Part shown: positions 1 through 14,100 of the stretch, piece by piece | Numbering within the stretch: position 1 is the first letter of the stretch | Layout: every line of letters begins with the position of its first letter | NCBI GenBank assembly: GCA_023079485.1 | Contig: CM041084.1 | Location: 107,346,967-107,410,966, forward strand | DNA length: 64,000 nucleotides | Source of the DNA: Archilochus colubris | Taxonomy: Eukaryota; Chordata; Aves; Apodiformes; Trochilidae | Direction: 5' to 3' | The notes under the pieces: generated by a model | The model's input: the letters and a program-made list of their open reading frames with translations, nothing else | Told to the model about the DNA's origin: nothing | The model's database searches: none | Translations under genes and position numbers: made by a program

Positions 1-2489
1 AGGTTAAGCACTTGCTAACTGTTGTTTTTTCCTGTTTGGGGTGGGTTTTGTTGTTGTTTCTAATATCAGTAAGTTACTTTTGAACTTGAATAGGTTTCTA
101 TTAAAGCTCATGGGCAGATCACAGAAAAGTCACTAACTCATAGCTATTTATGTAGTAAAGGTATACATGGGAGAGGCAGATAGGCATAGAATGGTTTAAG
201 TAAATGAAGTGGTGTGCAGACACAGTGAGATGCATGCATGCCACAGCGAGTTTTTTGGAAAAGAAGCTGGGGACCCTGGGGTGATAAACATCAAGAAGTA
301 TTGCATATTTTCTAACTGGAGTGTTCCTGGACCCCAAATGAATTATCACTAGATCAGGCTGGTTGTTTTGTTTCATTTTTATATCCAACCAGGCAAAGTA
401 AAGAGGGCAACTGTTTTGAATGAAGGAAGAATGGTTGAAAATTCCAGGTTAATGTACTGCTCGTTAGAGGAGAGTGAAAGCAATCCTAAGGACAGACATT
501 ACTGGATCTTCTGCACATAGTCACACTCATAATTGTGATGGTGATTGATGGGCAGCCATTAAACTTGCTATGAGGTTACTTACTGTTTTGTGGCTGTTTG
601 CTCATGAATAGCATCCTACTGAAAATTCCTTGAAACACCTCAGAGAATAGGAATGTCTGTAGCTGATTCTACAGGGAGGGAACATGAGGGATGAAGTTGT
701 GAAGTGGCTTGTCCAACAATGAGGACTCTGCTGGAAGGGCCCAGAAAAGGATTTAGATCAGGTTGGTCCTAGTGCAGCCTTCAAACCTTGGCTGATTGTC
801 CTTCTTAAAATATTGGATCAAGATTTACTCAAACCAAGTGATCTGACTTTTTTTATATCACAGTCATCATTGTAACTCTTTTTTTATTTATTTAACAGTG
901 CTGCAGAGACAATTCCCTCTGTAGGTTTTGCCAGGCAGCTGAAGCGTGAGGGAGGTTACTAAGGAAAGCATTTGAAAAACCAGCATGAAGGAAATACAGG
1001 TTAACAGTTAACATCCCTTTCATGGTTTACTTCTCAACCTCCGGTATGCAGTGCTGTCACTTTAGGACAGACAATCCCTCCTCTTGGGTTTTCTGTCTCA
1101 GGGATATTCAGGAATGTCCATTTAGTGGCAGGGTTGTGGTTCAGTTGCCAGGGCTGCTCTACCAAACCACTGAGAGCAAAGTGATGTTGCTGTGGCAGAT
1201 GCTGTGGGGGAAGGGAAAAAAGAAAAGAAGTTGCTGCTGCTGTGGCAGGTCCCCCTCAGGCCCAGCTGCACATTGAGTCCTACTTTGTCTGATGATGGGG
1301 TAAGGTGGCCCGTAGGAAACCACTGCGCTCCTCACCAGGAGCAAGGCAGAGCACCTTGATCCTTCATCTCTGCCCTGTGTGTGGGTTTGGTACAGTCTGC
1401 AGGGCCAGGAAAACTTGCTATCAGAACTTGAGTCACTTCAAGCCTTGGGGTCATGACTAACAAGGGAACCAAACAGGACAGAAGCGTTTGAAATGCAGTG
1501 TTCCAGTTCAAGGTGCAAGAGATCAAGCTCGGTTTATCTATGCTCAAGCCATGGACTGTAACAGGGAATTTGTTTTCTTTTATTCCTTCCACCTCACAGC
1601 CCATCCTCCAATGAAGAAGGAAGAGATACAAAATATTTACTCTCTAGGGTTAGGATCCCAATCCTAAAACCTAGTGTCTGAAAGCAAACTTCCCTAGACC
1701 AATAAACAGATCTAGAATTAATCAATTTATTTTGCACAATTTCAAATGCTATATGTAAAATCTGGTTTTACATTTATTCAAGGTGAGTATGCTTGAGACA
1801 TATGGAATTGTAAATACAACCAGAAAAATTTTATGTACCTAAACAATGTAACGTACATGACATTACAGGGAAGTCTGTACTGTCCATGAACTAATACTGT
1901 TAACTACACTGTTAACTATATAAGTGGGATATTGTATGCAGACTAATTAGCTGAAAAGCTGCTATAATATTTCAAAACATTACCTAGTGTTTCTTCATGG
2001 TGCTGTTATGGGCCTATGGATATGTAGTAGCCCAAGTATTAATACCAACACTGTGTGGCATCATATAGATGTTCTTCTAAGTAGGTTTGGCTTTAAAATT
2101 TTAAACCGTACGTTGTCCTTGTGATGAACTGACTTTGTGGAATATTCTAAAACATTTAAAAATGCAGTTAATAACTTCCTTAGGGACTAATTCACTATTC
2201 TGTAGCCAACTATTCTGGTACCAACTATTTTGAACAAATAGAATGAGTAATTATTTTGGATGGCAGATGGTGGGCATTTCAGCTGTTCTATTTTCACCAT
2301 GTAAGGAGAATGCTGAAAACCAAGATTTGGGCCTTTTGAAAGAACTGTGGAATTGTTTGTGACTTATTAATAAAGCAGTACTGACAACAGAAATTAGATT
2401 TTTGTGGTTTTTTTACATGTTCTTCTGAATGTCAAATGTGTTTGGTTACATTCTGTATTTGCCAAGGATGATAAACCAATCCAACACAG
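1..2489. other. Intergenic, no gene recognised
   Basis: AT-rich non-coding sequence. The open frames here are short, overlap on opposite strands and show no conserved domain or splice-flanked structure. A GCT/GCA-rich patch near 1,190-1,265 gives the longest plus-strand frame but is low complexity. No repeat family was recognised before the LTR that starts at 2,490. Confidence 0.6.
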
Positions 2490-3305
2490 TGTCACAGTTT
2501 AATACTGGGATAGCAGTTAACCAAATAACAGATGCTCTCTATGAATCCCTCTCCCCTCCCTGACAAAGAAAGGAGAGAGAAAAAGGGAGAGAGACTTCTG
2601 GGTTGGAAACTACACTAAACAGCTTTAATGAAACAGTAAGTATAAAAAGGAAAAATTAAATATACACAAATATACAGAAAAAAAGAAGCCATATTCCTCC
2701 TCTTTTTTCCCCAGTAACTCTCACATCACCACGAAGGCTGCAGGGCAGCCCTGGGAAAGTCCAGGCTGGACTCCCTGGAGACATCAGCAGTCAGGAGCTG
2801 GAGGCAGGAACACACAGATATGGGCTGGCACGGATCAGGACCACAGGCAGACGAAAGGACAGAATCCTTCCAGGATGCCTCAGAAAATAGGGACAGGTGA
2901 AGAAGGGTGAAGAGGATGGGTGAAGAGGAAGAGTGAAGAGAAAGGGCGAAGAGGAAGGGGTTTGACCCTCATGATCGCTTATACCAAGTATGACAAGTAT
3001 GGGATGGAATCCTCCATTTGGTCAATTTTGGTCATTTATCTTGTCTTCTCCTCCCTAAAGGAGGGTTGCAGGTGTGACCCCTTTACTCTCTTTCTCTTTC
3101 CAGAGCATAAGATATTCCTCAGAACTGAGCAATGGCCTTGGTTCTGCAGACTATTCTCCAGCTGAAACTATAAACATCGAGCATTATCAGTCCTAGAAGC
3201 AGGCACTGTTTGAGAAACTTGATGTACATTTCAGCAAGTGCAGCTACTTATGAAAGACTCAGCTAAAAGCAAAAAATTATCTCTATCCTGGCCCACACCA
3301 CGACA
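2490..3305 (-). mobile_element. Solo LTR, same family as the provirus at 29,160
   Basis: Read on the minus strand, this block begins with a TGTC...GGGCCAGGATA start and ends with ...CCAGTATTAAACTGTGACA, which match the start and end of the provirus LTRs. Inside, the minus strand keeps the expected order: a TATAAG box (plus-strand 2,978-2,983), then an ATTAAA polyadenylation signal (plus-strand 2,624-2,629). The flanking five bases are CACAG on the left and CACAA on the right, a nearly intact target duplication. There is no internal retroviral sequence, so it is a solo LTR left by recombination between two LTRs. It is clearly more diverged from the provirus LTRs than they are from each other. 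A purine-rich GAAGA-type expansion lies at about 2,896-2,960. Confidence 0.88.
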
Positions 3306-6300
3306 CACAAATTATCCAGCACAAGTCTCTCCAACTAAGAGAGCTTTCATTTCAAGGTTCTATGGAGATTCAAAGTTTTGTTTGGTTGGTTTCTACACAA
3401 GATTTCTATTTGTCTGAAACAAAACTTGCCTCTGCCCTTCATCTACCTTGTAGCTTTTCTTGATCTATGTATTTCTTCTTTTTACTCTAATAAATATTTG
3501 AATCACCTCAATTCGTTAATGGCTTTCATTAACTTTGGACCCCAAAGTAAGAATGAAGGCATGGGCTTGTATCATTATAACAATTTGGGTGGAATCAAGA
3601 GAGCAGGGACTTCTGGGTCATCTTGAAGCTCATCTGCACACACACACCTACTGTACCCAAAATAGGACAGCAATCATCTGGAATATAGGTATCACATCCT
3701 GACTTCTCCTGACTCTGAGCTACTCAGGCTTCCTTATTCATGTCCTGTGGGTCTTCAACCACATGGAAAATTTTGAAAGTGAGTTTTAGAATCTGTGTCC
3801 CACTACCTAGTGGGTAAATCTGGATAGTTTTATAGCATTTTAAGTGGTGCTTTCATGTCTAAAACACTAATCTAGAAGAAAATAGATGGTATTTGCTGTG
3901 AACTTAGAGAAGGCCAATGATGCATTCTTCATAGCACCCACCTGCAAATTCCAGTCTTATAGAAAATTAAATAGACGAGATCCAGTTGCAGGGGAGGATA
4001 AAGTAGAGTGATTTCTTGATAAATTAAGTAGCTAGAATAAAAGTAGGTCCTAAGTAGGTCAACCTGCTGAAAGTCACCCTGCTTGAGCACTGTTGGACTT
4101 GTCAATCTCCAGAGCTCCCTCCTTGTCTCAATTGCTCTCTACTTCTGTAACTAGAAAAAGATTTTACTCTTCATGTATTTATCATTTGGGTACCTGTCTC
4201 CTTCCTTTTCCTTTTTATCCACACTGTTCGTCACTCACTTATTAATGGCTAAAAACAGTTTTTAATGAAATTCAAATAATTCTTTTAAATGTTACCTGAG
4301 ACAGTGCTCATCTTCTGGAGAAGTCAAGCTGAAATATGTATACACATGCCTGTTAGTTATATGACAAGATTTACAATTTTCAGTACAGGAATACGGCTAA
4401 TTTAGATACTGCCTGAGTTTTATTTTTATAGTATATTTTTTTAACTTTTATATTTTTTATTTTTTTATTGTTCTTTTATATTTCTTTTACTTTTCCTACC
4501 AGTAATGGAAGGAACACCTAAGAGTCACCTTCTCCTCATTATATGAACCTTCTTGTCCTGTGCATTATTAAACTTAAGGTAGAGCCCATCGTGTAATATC
4601 TATGGGGTTTCACTATGTGACCCACAAAAATACAGACATACAAAAATCCATATTCTTATCTTCTAGCTAATCTGGAATAATAAGGCTGTGTGCGAATACA
4701 GCAGCATTTTCCTCTCTTGAAATGTTACCCTTGATCTTTGGCAGATACCCCCACATGAACAGCACAGTGCAAAGGATGGTGTGAAGTTTCTCCCTCCTAC
4801 TGCTTTCATGTCTGCAAAGCCCCTTGTTTGCCTGCACAAATATTTTTGCATGTTTCCCGTATTTGCTCTGGCATGCATTTTGCATATTTTTGGTAGCAAT
4901 TTGGCTCTTTGTCCTCTATGTTTTAATGATGATATTCAGAGCTTATTTAAGGCAGGTAAACAGGTGTCAAACCACTTGCTTCAAAACACTTTATGCCAAC
5001 TTGTTGTGCATGGTCCTAGGGGGTCCACTGGGCTCTCTCTGGACCTTACAGTGGTCACCTGCTCAGTGCAGACTCCTGCCTGCTGCAGAATGCCCAAGAG
5101 AGTCAAATGAAGCTGGGCCTGGTTTCCCAATTCTCATTCTTTCTCACAGCCTCAGTCCCAAAGGCTTTTCAAGCTGTGACCTTTCCAAGGACAAACTCGA
5201 TTAGAGTCACACAGAAATATTTTTGGCAAGGGTTCAAAACCTCAGCAATCTTTACCAAGCAGAAGAAAGAGCTACATCTCCATACAGAGTAAGGGCCAAC
5301 TGCACGTGCTTTCCTGCCTTAGCTGCTTGCTGGGCAGTCACTTAGGTCCAAAGGAGATAAGAAACACTTCCCTCACTTTGTTAAAACTTCTCACAAAGCA
5401 CAGAGCCCACTCTCATTCAGGCAGCAGACCTTATGCTCTCTCTCACTCTCAGTTACCAGTGAGACACCATCAGTATACTCACCATCTATTCCCCTTAGAG
5501 CCACACTCTAGCATCAGTTTTCTCAGAAACCTCCCCCAGGTAAGTAATTCATTTAGTTTCCTCCCCTTTGTTAGGGTTGAAACTAGAGAAAAGTGTGTAT
5601 CCTACACAGAAGTCAAATCACCAAAGGCAGTCTGTTTTTTGGCTTCTTGCAGATAAAAACAATAGTAGATTGTAAAAAAAACCATCATGTCCCCTAAGGT
5701 GAAATACAGACAAAGGAGCCACTTGTGAGCCTGGTAGTCATGTTGCTAAATGTAACTTTGGAAAACAATTAGACAGGCATAATGCTCAACCATGAGAAGA
5801 ATGGGATTATTTTTTTAAAATAGTCAAATTCATGAAATGCAAAAGATGCCTTAATTCTAATCTAATTAGCTTTTCTGGAGGTGCTGTATTGGCAGCACAG
5901 GAGTTTTTTTAGTTCCAGTCAAAAAAAAGAACTATGTCAGTTTTACTTAGAAAGACACTCCCTAATTTATCATACCATAATCAAATTAAGCTTGAGAACT
6001 ACTAATCAGTAGATGTCTATTATGCAGCAAAGCATTAGCCTTAGCATGTACAATGCCTTTGGCATTCAATAGGGCATATACTGGAAATAAGAATTCCTTT
6101 GTCATTTGGCCAGGGAAGCAATTATCTTCATAGTTCATTATTTGTATAATAATCAGTTAAAATAAGGTGAGTCATCTGCAGAAGCTCATGAAAAAAAATA
6201 ACATTCTGGTTCTTATTTAGTAGCTTTAAGTTACTTAAATACTTGCAAAGTTTCTGAAAACACTGACTGTGTATTCAAATAACCCAGTTTCTCTTTCTGC

Positions 6301-9300
6301 GGTGCTTCCTTTCCCCCTTTCCCCTCCAAAATGCCCAACTTTAAAGGAAAATTAGAAATCTCCAATCACATTGAGACTATAATGCTCCTCATATTCTAAT
6401 TTTCTGTCTCCAGCTGTATGAATGAACAGGTGAACTACACATGTTCACATGTTTATGCACGACATCAGCTCCTTGCTGCTATTTCCATACTAGCATGACA
6501 AACATTTCAGGTCAGATCTCTGAGCCAGACATGGCCAGTGAGCTCTAGCTCACCTTTGGGTACCCTCAGGAGGCACTGTGTCCCCAGGAGAGCTCTCTGC
6601 TGTCTATTCCTCTCCCTCCCCTTTTTCCACACAAAAAGGGATATATTGTGCTGTGGACAACATGACTAGCAAACTGTGACATCTCATTATGCTGTTTTAT
6701 GCGTTGCTTATCTAGAGCTATTTATATTAAATAATATACACTAAATAAATATTTACACTATTTATTTAATGTTTACTTAATCCCCACCAATCTGAGTGGA
6801 GTTAAAAATCAAGCTATGATAGTCCACACATATTTGAGCTCAAGGTGATGTAGCTTGTATCTAATTTCCTTACATAGCCTGCGCTACAAATTAGATCAGA
6901 CTTTTTCTATTGGATAATTGGAAAAAAAGGCTGCACTAATGGTGTGACATCAAATGAAAGAGGCTACTCCTATACGCTTTTCTCAGTGAGTCATTTTTAC
7001 TGAACAGAAAAGTACTATAATTAATATAGAATAACTAATAAGCGACAATCAAATTTCAGACCACAACCCTTGTGCTTTCCTCACAAGACTTTATATTTCT
7101 ACCTTTGAGGCTTGCAGTTGGTCATCAAAAAATGTATTAACAGCCTTCATTCCTGCTAGCAGATCTCCTGATTGTTCTGATTAAAACCATCTTAAGCATC
7201 ACATCACTCACAGTTCTCATTGCACATAAGAGCAAAAAAAATCAAGTAAATGATATCACAATAAAGTGTTTAAAGCATTGATAGTTCTTATTTGTTTCAG
7301 ATAACATTATTTCTGCATTTGTGCCAAGATTGTTTTTGTTAGGATGAACACCTGGTCTGATGGATCCAGCCATTCTCTTGCACCTGTTCCTAAGATACCA
7401 GGTAACTTCTATATCCTCCTTCAGGCTGCTGTCACTTACAGAAGTTGATGGCATACTGAGAAATCTTTTTAAATTTACTGATTTCTGCAGAACTTCAAAA
7501 AAAAGACCAGCTGTAACATAGTAAAGAGGGCATGTACATAAATACATAAAAATTGCAGGAAGATTAAGCTACTTACACTTTTATTATTTGAATTCCTCTG
7601 CATCACATTGTTGCACTGCAAAAAACACAACATAAAGATTTATTAGTCTGCTCAGAAAAGGACTGAAAGGGCTGTCCAAAACATAGTAATGCAATACTTT
7701 TCCAATTACACAGATCATAGATGGAAACTGAGGGAAACAGGAATTCATCAGTATAAAAGAAGGAGTAAGAGATCTTTGTGATCTTCCAGACTGAAACAAA
7801 TAGCCAAGATCATGCACTAATTGAACAAAGAGGATAATCACACTTGGAAATAGAACTGCCTCAAAAACCATTATTTTATTATAATTTTGTTCTCACTCTG
7901 ATAAAAAGGTCATACAAAGCTTTTTAATTGGTATCAAAAGTATTAAGTCCATTGACATCTCAACACAGATTCCATCTTACTGAAAGGATGAATTCTGTGA
8001 AGCCACAAAACACAGAAACAGTTTCTATTTACCTATTCATAGGAGTTATTACCACCTAATGAAGTTAATTGACTAAAATACTGTTTTTATGGAGGTAAAG
8101 AGGATATTTGCCTACCTACATTAAACAGGAAGCCAGCCTTTGGTGGCCTGTGGCCATACCAGAGCATCCTATCCAGTGGCCCAGTCAGCCTCTCTCTATG
8201 CAGGGATAGCCCTTAATAAGTGGATGCAATATTTTATGGCAGGTGTAGTATAGTGGACTAAATACAACATTAAACACCCAGCCTGCTGATTCCAGTAATT
8301 GCTCACATAATCACTCATATGTATTTACTTTTCCTCTAATAAAGTATCTGCATCACAAACCATGCATAATGACACCTCCCTTACAAGGGTATTTTATTGA
8401 TTTGCTGATGTTCTTAATACTATTAGGAGAGGAAAAGTTTTTCAGATGTCCTCCTATGCAAAATTGCTACTCATTCCCAGGGCAGATGGAAATTGTTTTG
8501 TTTCCCAGAAGAATTTTTACTGAGTAAGAGTATCAGCTTTCATTGTTAAATTTAAATATTCATGAAATTGACTGCTTAGCTTACTCACTACTCTTTATAT
8601 GACAGGTGCTGATACATTTCAGTACCATTGAAATATTTCGAAAAGGTAGCTACAGATATCCAGGCCAAAGAGGAGGAATAAAGCATATTTCAAATGAGAG
8701 CAGAGGCAGGCAGAACCAGAGTCTCTTAAATCTCAGCTGCTAAGAAAAAGTAGTTCGTGTAAATAAAATATTGGTAACCATTTTAATAAATGGGCTGCTA
8801 CTACTGAGAAATAAGGTTAATGTTTCCTATTGATTTCTGGCTAAAATAATTGAGTGAGGCTCCTGAAAGGTCGAGCTGTACCATTAAAAAATAAATCCAG
8901 AAGAAAGCATTGGACAAATTTCAGAGCACTGCAACAAGAAACAGTATTGTCTCTGCTTCTTTAGCTTTAATATGGTGCCCAAGACGAAGTTATTTTCTCT
9001 GAAGAAGTGTTATTGTTCTTCTTTACTAATCCTTCTTGTAGCTATGACAAGGACATGGTTGCTATAAATGTTTTCTTGGAGAAGTCTTGATCTTCGTTCA
9101 TGACTCAATAAGCAAATAAAGGGAGAGGCTGGTTTTAAAAACGGTCTAACAGCAATTTCTAAATGATAGCTGGTGCATTCTCAAATGAGATATTTTGTTG
9201 TATGTAGCATATAGTGTAATGTTTCACATCCTTCAGTCATGTTTTAAGTAGGTTTTTTTCTTTAGGAAGTTAAAAGTTTCCACAGTCTTTATGACATTTT

Positions 9301-9709
9301 GCTTTTGCCTATTCACTGAAATCAGTTTTATCAGACTTCAGCTCAAGGTCTCAGATCCTCCTCTCTGCTTCTGAGAGAGAAAACTACATTCACGTGTAAT
9401 CTGCAGTTGGTCAAATATCTCATAATATCTGTGAAATGGTTTGGGATGTTGTAGTGTGTCATAGAAAATAGCTGAGCTTAGGTAGTGTCTTCTCTAAAAT
9501 GTCTACCAGCCAAAAGATAAACCTGCTAGACAACTCTCTAGGGTGGGGACTTCTTGTGAATAATTAGCCCTGAGCAATGAAACTCCAGAGCCACACCTAG
9601 GCTGAATCTTTGATCTCTCTTTATACAGCTAGAACCATGTTACAGAGTTTGTGCATTATTCTGATGTTGCAGGCGATAAAATCTTGACTCTTGCATACAT
9701 ACTGCAACA

Positions 9710-9782
9710 AATATATATGTGTGTGGATAGTTTGTGTGTGTATATGTCTATATATTCCTCATATATATAAATATATATATGG
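9710..9782. repeat. TA/TG-rich low-complexity tract
   Basis: Imperfect alternation of ATATAT and GTGTGT blocks, visible directly. Confidence 0.8.
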
Positions 9783-10776
9783 TAACAAAGGATGTTAAGG
9801 CTCACCATTCAATTACGTTTCTCCATTGTTCATTCTGGTGTGGTTTAATCGCTTTTAGGGTTTGTTATTTTTTCTGTCTTTCACATAAAAGATGAAACTC
9901 GATGACACATTCTTGATGGCATCAGAACAGTATGTACAACAATCAGTGTGCTGACAAGGCAGAATCTTTACCTGACCTATTTAGCAGTTGCACTTGCAAA
10001 GGCTGTAAAATTAAATAGCTTAATCATTTACAGCTTGTGTGTTTTATTTTTTACACATAATACCCGTCTTCTAGACAGTTTTTTACGTAAAAGAAAGGGT
10101 CAAATATTTTCATGTATCTAATCTAGCTGCATAAGATATTTACTGGCAGTCTTCAAGAAGTCTGAATGGAATGACAACCAGTTGGTTTGTCCTCCGTTTT
10201 AATCCCTGATGCATTTCCAGCCTTGGGCAAATCCCTGAACTTCTCTGTCTATCTTATACATGCAGTAAGAATTGTAATGGTACAGAATTAACTGGGGCTT
10301 TGCTTGCCATTTCGAAGACTGTTAGCCCCATTCTTCTCTTGTTTATACCAATGTGTTATACCAAGTGATAGAATTTGTGACTATGTAATTCAGAAAAATC
10401 CAAACACAGTTTCTACCCTCATACGTAATGTTTTAGATTTCCTCTAATCATTAAGTTTTGCAGATATACTCAGGAAATGCCCGTGTTGTTACAAAAAAAT
10501 TGTCAAAAATAAAAAAGTTTTCTTCTTTTACCCTGTGTAGCAGTAATTGCTTCTGATTAAAAACCAAATAATAATGATAAAAACTGCATGCTAACTACAT
10601 ATTAAAGCTCTCAGATGATCAGAAAAAGTATTCTCATACAAAATTATTACAAAGTTGGTTTCCTCACCCACCGAACAGAGTTCACCAGACTTTTCACCTT
10701 TTTAAATAGATCATTTTAAATTAATTCAATTGTTTTGTCCACTTGTATCTCAGAAAAAAAACACATTTCTAAGGAG

Positions 10777-10855
10777 AAAATAAAAAATAAAATAAAATAA
10801 AATAAAATAAAATAAAATAAAATAAATAAAATAAAATAAAATAAAATAAAATAAA
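10777..10855. repeat. (AAAAT)n pentanucleotide microsatellite
   Basis: About fifteen near-perfect AAAAT units, with one short unit (AAAT) near 10,825 breaking the phase. A related short AAAAT tract lies at about 12,957-12,981. Confidence 0.93.
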
Positions 10856-11037
10856 GGTTTTCTGGTCCCAGAGAGGGACCTGGAAAGGAGACTCTGAATA
10901 GCAGATTTTGCTTATTTTCAAACTGTAAAAAAAATATATGAATCCTTCTTATTGCCCTCTCTGCTCAGCAGAGTCCCAGGAGAAGTGGAGCCTGAGGGAC
11001 ACTCCAGGTTGGAGGCACTTCCCACTTCGCTCCATAA

Positions 11038-11116
11038 TCACAGAATCATAGAATCATTTGGGCTGGAAGGGACCTCTAAAGGTTGTTATTCCAACCCCCC
11101 TGCAGGAAGCAGGGAA
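11038..11116 (-). mobile_element. CR1 LINE 3'-end fragment
   Basis: The plus strand reads TCACAGAATCATAGAATC, then a GGCTGGAAGGGACCTCTAAAGG block and CCAACCCCCCTGCAGG. This is the reverse complement of the conserved 3' end of avian CR1, which ends in repeated ATTCTATGA units. Only about 80 bp remain, typical of 5'-truncated CR1 copies. Confidence 0.85.
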
Positions 11117-14100
11117 TAATGACAAAGTCTGAATGGTTTTTAGCTCCAGCAGCTCTCCATTGGTATTTTGCCATCACCTGGGCTTGTTTTTGTGGTCAGA
11201 CTCATGACTGACTCTCTGAGAAAGTCCGACTAATCTCACAGTTGAGTGAGGTTTCAGTCAAAACCTCAAATAGCATTTATTAACAATGTTTACAGTGCTG
11301 TGGTTTCAACTTCAGGCTGAGAAAACAAATATTTAATGGGCAATAAAACTTTTAAAAGACTTGAAAACCAGGGGAGTGTGGTTTTGCCTGGCTACACACT
11401 GTCTCTCGTGCAGAGACACCAAGTAACACGTTTAGCGAGTGGGTTTTTTTAAAGACCCAAACAAAATGTTTTGGATAAGATGTTACAGAGATAAAATCCA
11501 CTCCAGTTAGCATTTTTGCTCAGGATTCCTATATTTAAGAACTCTAAGAATTTTGACAACAGGGTTGGTGTCAAGAGAACCAAAGGGCTGAGTAATTTGT
11601 TCATCATATAGGTCAGAGGCAGAGCACCGCCTGGTCTACACATGAGCCTTGTTTCCATCACCACACAGCTTTTTCCATAGTTTTCTGTTCCTGCTGTGGG
11701 TACAGCATGCACCTCTGTTCCTTAAGTATGGCTTTTAAAAGCTATGGCCCAAGCATGAACTTCTAACTTGAATGCTAAAAAATCACTATCAATTCTTTGT
11801 GTTTTCTCCCTCATTTGCCCTGTTCCGATGAACTTCAGTCAATCAAATTCTGTGGTAATATGACACAGACTCCAACATGAAGCCAGGAAAAAAAAACAGT
11901 TCAGGTTTGAGAATGATGGTGCCCATCAGCAAAAAATCCTAGTGGGAAAAGATGAGAAATCTCTATAACCTATAAGGTGCAAGACGACAGAAGGAGTAAG
12001 ATATTCTTCCTGTCTCAGATTTCTCATGCTGTCAGCAAGATCGAGCAAGTATTTGGCTTCTCTAAATCATGATTGGATGCATTAACCAACATCAGCTTTG
12101 GCTGACATGAACACACCAGGCTGTGAGCTGCCATGCTTGAGAAACTGGTTCACATGTGCTTCTAAGACCTTGCTGTGGGGGAGGCCACCACAGAGAGGTG
12201 GGGCAGGCACCCCTCAGTGCCATGCTTCTAAAATGTCTCAGTATTTATTTTATTATGAGGTGCTTGTAGTTCTTGAACTGGAAAAAAAAAATAGAGAGCA
12301 TAACAGGACTGAGAATATACAGGAAAAGATTAAGCTCGAAAGGCTTCAGTGTAAACTTTACATTTCACTCTAAGTAAACCAGAACTAGTTAAATGAATTT
12401 AGTTGTTACTTTATCTCTGCTGATTTGTCCATAAGAGTCTGCAATAACTTTCACTTTAGAAAGTTGAGATTGTACCTAACTTGCTATGGTTAGCCAAGCC
12501 ACACTCCATTGCTACTCCTTACCTGTTCTCATTAGTTCAATGCTCTGATTGACTGTTTTAAAAAGTAGGCAGAGCTGATTTCCAGACTTTCCTGATGGGT
12601 ACAGATGCTGGGTACTTCACTCTCTCAGGAGGCTCATATTTCATCCCTGTGGTGTTAAAAACATCTCAAGCTTGCCAAGGGTGAAATATTTTAGTAACGT
12701 GTGATGTGATGTTTTGTTTCTTTCTGTGGTTATCACCTTCATACAGTAAATAGAGCACACTGGACACCTCAGTTAGTTAAAATAAATATTTATTTTTTTA
12801 GTTTATTTGAAAATGTGACTTTCACATGCATATTTTATATGAAGCATGTACAAAATACGTGCAACATACATGCAATATGTAATGTGAATAAACATAAAAA
12901 TCACAAACGTTAAGTTAAATGTTTCCTGTATTGGTAATCGCACACCCATTACAAAATTAAAAATAAAATAAAATAAAAAAAAAGTGTACTGTGATTAGTG
13001 TGTGAATGATTTATTCCAGAAGTACTGCTAAACAGTATTTTCCATGAACATGAATAATTTCTATGTAGTCAGGCAAACAAAAGGTCTTTGTTGTTAATAC
13101 CGTTTTATTGGGCTATTTAAGTCAGATAATGTAAGTAGAATATATAATAACACCCCTCCCACCCCATTCCTCAGGGTAGACTCAATATCCATCTTTTCTC
13201 TAGGGAAGCAAACCAGTCCATGGTCAGCTGCTGGTAATGCTGGGCTTGTCTTAGCCCACTTCAGGTGGCAGAGCAGGGCTTGGGCTGAGTTAGCAGATGC
13301 TACTCTGGAGTGAGAGCTAAGAAAAACCAGAGCACTCAGCAAAAGGCAGAGTGCTTGTCTTTTAAGTACCACACCAACTACACCAAAAATTAAAGCCAAC
13401 AGAAATAATATGCAAAGCATGTCATTATTTTTGAAAGAATGGTTCAATGATCATATGCCTTGTTTCTACAAGTTTCTACAAGTACAAATATACTGCAACA
13501 TCTTTTTTATGGCATTTGGACTATGTGTGTAATTCATGAGTGAGGTTTTTCTCTTCAGAGATGTAATATGGAAGTGCAGCAAATTTCTTCCTCCAAAGCA
13601 AACGGAATGTGATTTACTGTCAGTAATGAAAACAACTTGATGATATAATTTTTCTCGTTCTTTTTTGCTAAGTAGGTAATGAATGTAAAAAGCAACTCAC
13701 AATTTCAGTTCTTTGTATAGCTTTTTCACTGTTTTATGGTATAATTAACAAAACTATTTGATCATTTAGAGTAGATATTTCTTCTTTGATGTATAGTACC
13801 ATCTCAAAACATTTTTTGTTGTATGAGAAATTAGTGGTCAACCTTCTTACACAAAAACTTGAAAACAATTAATTGAGCCTTCGTTCAGCGCAGAAAATCT
13901 GTCAGTTTATTTTCTGTTTAATAATTGTCTCCTGCGGGTGCCAAAAATGGATTTTAGTGTTAGTCTGGTTGCCACCCAATGGTATTTCAGTGCTTATCTG
14001 TTCTTTGATTGCTCCTTGTCAGTCTTTCAGTACAATTGTTTCTCAGCTGAGCCTCCTGGGACATCTCTGTGGCTCAAGGCATCCTCTTTTAGTTCCAACT

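Larger units (their letters stand above)
3306..11037. other. Intergenic, no gene recognised
   Basis: About 7.7 kb of AT-rich sequence without a recognisable exon. It includes an AT-rich stretch at 6,718-6,775 with runs of TATTTA/TAAATA, TA/TG-rich low-complexity sequence at about 9,710-9,782, and an AAAAT array at 10,777-10,855 (listed separately). Open frames at 4,781-5,204 and 5,306-5,656 have no family resemblance and overlap in several frames, so I treat them as chance. Confidence 0.55.

Noticed and set aside
13094..13447. 117-residue minus-strand frame with a hydrophobic start
   Set aside because: Hydrophobicity comes from T/A-rich DNA read as Leu/Ile/Phe; no promoter, family or conservation evidence.
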